DNA of 10,812 bases, from positions 1 to 10,812 of the forward strand of contig JAEXCD010000012.1 in assembly GCA_023393715.1 (NCBI GenBank). Reading direction: 5' to 3'. The DNA comes from Bacillota bacterium. GTDB taxonomy: Bacteria > Bacillota > Clostridia > Tissierellales > Peptoniphilaceae. Below, in pieces: positions 8,204 through 10,812 of this stretch (its first letter is position 1; each line of letters begins with the position of its first letter). The notes below the pieces were generated by a model. It searched no databases, was not told the origin of the DNA, and saw only the letters and a list, made by a program, of their open reading frames with translations. The translations under genes and the position numbers were made by a program.

Positions 8204-8232
8204 TTGACAAGAAGAGGCCTGCTTCATATAAT
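8204..8232 (+). promoter_or_regulatory. Consensus sigma-A promoter of the substrate-binding protein gene
   Basis: A perfect -35 box TTGACA (8204-8209) and a perfect -10 box TATAAT (8227-8232) are separated by the optimal 17 bp. The AT-rich tract just upstream may be an UP element. Transcription should start around 8239-8240, giving a leader of about 42 nt. Both hexamers and the spacing are exactly consensus, so high basal expression is expected unless a regulator intervenes at the adjacent palindrome. Confidence 0.93.
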
Positions 8233-8239
8233 ACCGTCA

Positions 8240-8257
8240 TACAGAAGGGGTTCTGTA
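8240..8257. promoter_or_regulatory. Perfect 7-bp inverted repeat at the predicted transcription start
   Basis: TACAGAA (8240-8246), GGGG (8247-8250) and TTCTGTA (8251-8257) form a perfect 7+4+7 palindrome covering roughly +1 to +18 of the predicted transcript. As DNA it is well placed to be a repressor operator; as RNA it would be a 5'-terminal hairpin that could stabilise the mRNA. I do not recognise it as a named operator, and the sequence alone does not decide between the two. Confidence 0.6.
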
Positions 8258-8281
8258 ACTACAAACGAGGAGGAAATATCT

Positions 8282-10591
8282 ATGAAAAAGACGTCAAAAG
8301 TCCTTTCCGTATTCCTCGCCCTGAGCATGATGCTCACCGCCTGCGGCGGCGGCTCGAACAACGAGTCCTCCACTGCATCCGAGAGCGGCGAAGTATCCGA
8401 AGTGGCGAGCGGAGAGGTATCCGAGGAGCCCGGTACGGCGGCTTCGGAGCCGGAAAAGATGACCGATGCGAATACCCTGGTTGTCGGCTCACCGGAGCTG
8501 AACGGCGATTACATCAACGGCTTCACGAACTCAAGCTACGACGTTTGGATCAGACGTTTGATCGGAACGTACGAAGGCGATCTGAGCTATGCGACATATG
8601 CGGCCAACGAGGCGGGCGAGTTCATTATCAATCCCACTGTCAATGCCGCGGATCCCGTTCGCACAGCGAACGAGGACGGTTCAGTTACGTACACATACAA
8701 AATTGCGGACAATCTGCTGTGGAGTGATGGCGAGCCGATTACGGCAGCGGATTACGTCTTTACCTCTCTTTTCCGAAACGGCAAGGCCTGGGGCGATCTC
8801 GGAGCGGCGAATGCGACGACGGGTTCCGAGCTGAAGGGCTATTCCGCATATCATTCCGGAGAGAGCGCGGCGCATGCAGGTCTGCATCTGATCGACGAGC
8901 ACACCTTCTCGCTGACGCTGGATGCGGCATATGTTCCGTACTTCTACGAGACGGCGATGGCCGCGATGGTTCCGACCCCGCTGCACCGTTATGCGCCGAA
9001 TCTGAGAGTGGTCGATTCGGAAGAGGGCGCGATGCTCCAGACGGTGGAGGGCTACACCGTAACCGACGAGGATAAGGCGAGCCTGGTTGCCAATCAGGAG
9101 AAGGTCGTCGCCGAAAAGCGCAAGGCGTATGACGCAGAGCGTCAGTGGGCGATCGACGAGACCGATGCGGACGGAAAGAAAGTCTACGATATTGCTGAAT
9201 ATGATGCACTCGTCACAAAGCTCGATGCGTTGAGCGAGGAGGAGCTGGCGGCAGCAAAGAAGGCGGGTCAGCTGGCCGACGGCACTTCGCTGGGCGACGG
9301 CGAATGGATGAGTCTGTACGGACTCGAGCTGGAAGCGCGCGCAGCAGAGGCAACGCTGAAGACGTATAAGGAGAACCCGGATTCCATGGATCCGCTGCAG
9401 CTGCTTATGACGGAATCCGCTTTGGAGGTCGCTCAGAACTTCCGCTTTAAGCCGGACGTTACCTGCGGACCGTACAAGTTTGTTGAGTTCTCAAACGGTA
9501 TGGCGAAGGTCACGATCAATGATAAGTTTGTCGGAAATAAAGACGGCAAGAAGCCGACGATTCAGAACGTTATCGTTCAGACGATCAACACCGACCTCGA
9601 GGTCGACTATGCGATGAGCGGCCAGATCGATCTGGCTATCGGCGTTGTCGAAGGCGCAAAGATCGATAAGGCGAGAGAGAATGCCGATTCTGTCGGCTAC
9701 ATCAACTATCCGCGTAACGGATATGGCTTCATGCCGATTCTGACCGATATCGGCGCGACGCAGTACAAGGGCGTTCGTCAGGCGATCGCATTCTGTCTGG
9801 ATCGCGAAGAATTCGTCCAGACGATCTGCGGCGGATACGGCACGGTTGTTCAGGGCGCATACGGTCTGAACATGTGGGAGTATGAAGCGAAGGGCGAAGA
9901 GCTCGAAGAAAAAGCGATCAACTACACGCTGAACCCGGACGAAGCGAATAAGGCTTTGGATACGACCCCCTATCTGTACGAAGCAGACGGAACGACCAAG
10001 TGGGATCCGGAAAAGGCAAAGGCTGCGTACGACGCCAACAAGGAAGCGTTCGATTACTGGCGTTACGACGAGAACGGCAAGCAGCTGACGGTGTATCACG
10101 AGGGCTCCATCGAAGCGAAGGAAGTCTCCGGATTGATTTCGGTTCAGGTTCCGGACAACGCAAAGCTCTGTGGCATGCAGTACATCTTCAAATCCACGGA
10201 CTTCGCAACGATGCTGACGCATTACTACAATCCGGATACGGCGGATGAGAAGGCGCCGACGGTATTTAACATGGGCAACTCCTTCTCCGTACCGAATGAT
10301 CCGTACTATCAGACGCACTCTTCACAGATTGGCGCGGACAACAAGAGCCGCATCAACGATCCGACGATCGACCCGGTTCTGGAGGAAATGCGCAAAGCGG
10401 ATCCGACGGACCGCGAGACGTGGCTGAAGGGCTGGCTGACCTACGAGCTGTGGTACAACGACTACATGCCGGGCGTGCCGCTGTACGGCAACGACTACCA
10501 CGACATCTACAACGTCCGCGTAAAGGGTCTCGAAACCACGCCGATGTGGGATTGGGCGAACGACATCTGTGACGTCACGCTTGCTCAATAA
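8282..10591 (+). CDS. ABC transporter substrate-binding lipoprotein, family 5 (oligopeptide/OppA-like), oversized
   Basis: Proteins of this family (SBP_bac_5) capture peptides, or less often other ligands such as nickel or sugars, outside the membrane and hand them to an Opp/Dpp-type permease. The ATG at 8282 follows AGGAGG (8268-8273) by 8 nt; upstream in-frame starts precede the promoter -10 and are rejected. The 769-residue product has a signal peptide with lipobox LTAC (Cys21). A Ser/Glu-rich tether at about 22-60 contains a repeated SGEVSE (35-40 and 43-48). The family signature WSDGEPITAADYVFT starts at Trp147. The binding fold continues through CGPYKFVEF (about 394), the GVRQAIAFCLDREEF helix and a C-terminal lobe with KSTDFATMLTHYY and PGVPLYGNDYHDIYN. 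Typical relatives are about 540-600 residues; much of the excess is a charged, Ala/Glu/Lys-rich segment at about 245-385. No permease or ATPase genes are visible. It has its own promoter and terminator. The ligand cannot be told from sequence. Confidence 0.93.
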   Translation: MKKTSKVLSVFLALSMMLTACGGGSNNESSTASESGEVSEVASGEVSEEPGTAASEPEKMTDANTLVVGSPELNGDYINGFTNSSYDVWIRRLIGTYEGDLSYATYAANEAGEFIINPTVNAADPVRTANEDGSVTYTYKIADNLLWSDGEPITAADYVFTSLFRNGKAWGDLGAANATTGSELKGYSAYHSGESAAHAGLHLIDEHTFSLTLDAAYVPYFYETAMAAMVPTPLHRYAPNLRVVDSEEGAMLQTVEGYTVTDEDKASLVANQEKVVAEKRKAYDAERQWAIDETDADGKKVYDIAEYDALVTKLDALSEEELAAAKKAGQLADGTSLGDGEWMSLYGLELEARAAEATLKTYKENPDSMDPLQLLMTESALEVAQNFRFKPDVTCGPYKFVEFSNGMAKVTINDKFVGNKDGKKPTIQNVIVQTINTDLEVDYAMSGQIDLAIGVVEGAKIDKARENADSVGYINYPRNGYGFMPILTDIGATQYKGVRQAIAFCLDREEFVQTICGGYGTVVQGAYGLNMWEYEAKGEELEEKAINYTLNPDEANKALDTTPYLYEADGTTKWDPEKAKAAYDANKEAFDYWRYDENGKQLTVYHEGSIEAKEVSGLISVQVPDNAKLCGMQYIFKSTDFATMLTHYYNPDTADEKAPTVFNMGNSFSVPNDPYYQTHSSQIGADNKSRINDPTIDPVLEEMRKADPTDRETWLKGWLTYELWYNDYMPGVPLYGNDYHDIYNVRVKGLETTPMWDWANDICDVTLAQ

Positions 10592-10602
10592 TGTGAATAA
10601 AA

Positions 10603-10621
10603 GCAGCTCGGTTCGGGCTGT
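10603..10621 (+). other. Hairpin just after the substrate-binding protein gene
   Basis: CAGCTCG (10604-10610) pairs with CGGGCTG (10614-10620), with one T-G pair, around a GTT loop; an outer G-T pair is possible. It starts 12 bases after the stop codon and has no T run. It sits about 10 bases upstream of the terminator stem, so it may protect the mRNA 3' end. Confidence 0.5.
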
Positions 10622-10631
10622 GTGAAGAACG

Positions 10632-10670
10632 AAGGGGAGGAGCCCTGCTCACTCCCCTTTGTTTTGTTAT
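10632..10670 (+). terminator. Intrinsic terminator of the substrate-binding protein gene
   Basis: AAGGGGAG (10632-10639) pairs perfectly with CTCCCCTT (10652-10659). The stem continues inward with GAGC (10640-10643) and GCTC (10647-10650) after one bulged A (10651), closing on a CCT loop. A T-rich tail TTTGTTTTGTTATT follows from 10658. This is a strong rho-independent terminator. Confidence 0.92.
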
Positions 10671-10692
10671 TAGTTCTGATTTGTTATATAAT
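10664..10692 (+). promoter_or_regulatory. Candidate promoter for a downstream transcription unit
   Basis: A perfect -10 box TATAAT (10687-10692) lies 17 bp after TTGTTA (10664-10669), which matches the -35 consensus at four of six positions. The -35 overlaps the T tail of the preceding terminator. Transcription would start near 10699. No gene begins before the window ends, so the target is unseen. Confidence 0.55.
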
Positions 10693-10746
10693 ATATGGAA
10701 CGTCCCGCGACTGTTCGGATCGCAAGAAGACACAAAAATGTAAAGG
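10693..10746 (+). other. Putative leader with a 5' hairpin
   Basis: Directly at the predicted transcription start, GAACGTC (10698-10704) can pair with GAC (10709-10711) plus GTTC (10713-10716) around a CCGC loop, leaving one bulged T. No open reading frame with a ribosome binding site is visible. I do not recognise a T-box, SAM or other named riboswitch core here, but the element may be cut off by the window edge. Confidence 0.35.
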
Positions 10747-10810
10747 ACTGAATCGTAACGAACCTTTTTGACGGAAGCGATTCACTCCAAAAGGTTCTTT
10801 ACGATTCTGT
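10747..10810. repeat. Long near-perfect inverted repeat near the window end
   Basis: Two 22-nt arms (10747-10768 and 10789-10810) are reverse complements at 20 of 22 positions and flank a 20-nt centre. The uninterrupted blocks are AATCGTAA with TTACGATT and GAACCTTTT with AAAAGGTTC. The centre carries a second copy of CGATTC (10778-10783; also 10802-10807), which could pair alternatively with GAATCG at 10750-10755. The window ends two bases later, so a T run or gene start beyond it cannot be judged. Confidence 0.85.
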
Positions 10811-10812
10811 AT

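Noticed and set aside
8180..8281. Upstream in-frame start for the binding protein at 8180
   Set aside because: It precedes the -35 box of the promoter and would put extra sequence before a clean signal peptide; the ATG at 8282 has AGGAGG at 8 nt.
10747..10812. A miniature transposon (MITE) or IS end at the window edge
   Set aside because: Only 20 nt separate the arms, no target-site duplication is visible, and no transposase is present; it cannot be excluded without flanking sequence but is not supported.
1..10812. tRNA or rRNA genes, CRISPR arrays, prophage or defence genes
   Set aside because: I saw no regularly spaced repeats, no rRNA/tRNA-like conserved sequence in the gaps, and every large frame is assigned to a housekeeping or lipoprotein family.

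Overview
This 10.8-kb window reads as chromosomal housekeeping DNA from a moderately GC-rich member of the Bacillota, probably a clostridial lineage. The placement rests on family resemblance and was not tested by any search. Supporting points are strong AGGAGG-type ribosome binding sites, the secA-prfB gene order, a clostridial-type insertion in SecA, a YerB/DUF3048 lipoprotein, and two lipoproteins with Ser/Glu-rich tethers. All six genes lie on the + strand.

Region 1 (1-6192) looks like one co-directional gene string. It holds the 3' part of secA (preprotein translocase ATPase), prfB (release factor 2, with a classic programmed +1 frameshift), tex (S1-domain RNA-binding protein) and a DUF3048 lipoprotein. 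Spacing is tight: 48 bp with a small hairpin between secA and prfB, 1 bp between prfB and tex, and a 14-bp overlap between tex and the lipoprotein gene.

Region 2 (6193-8031) holds proS (bacterial-type prolyl-tRNA synthetase with the INS editing domain). A 46-bp gap precedes it, and a long, convincing intrinsic terminator follows it.

Region 3 (8032-10670) is a separate transcription unit. An AT-rich upstream region and a perfect-consensus sigma-A promoter (TTGACA-17-TATAAT) are followed by a perfect 7-bp inverted repeat around the predicted start site. The unit encodes one large family-5 (oligopeptide-type) substrate-binding lipoprotein and is closed by an intrinsic terminator. No permease or ATPase gene for this transporter is in the window.

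Region 4 (10671-10812) is non-coding and appears to start another transcription unit. It has a candidate promoter overlapping the preceding terminator, a leader hairpin, and a long near-perfect inverted repeat (22-nt arms, 20-nt centre) ending 2 bases before the window edge.

I found no clear novel multi-gene system. The best items for a second look are the terminal inverted repeat, the promoter-proximal palindrome of the binding-protein gene, the extra helical segment inside that binding protein, and the prfB recoding site.
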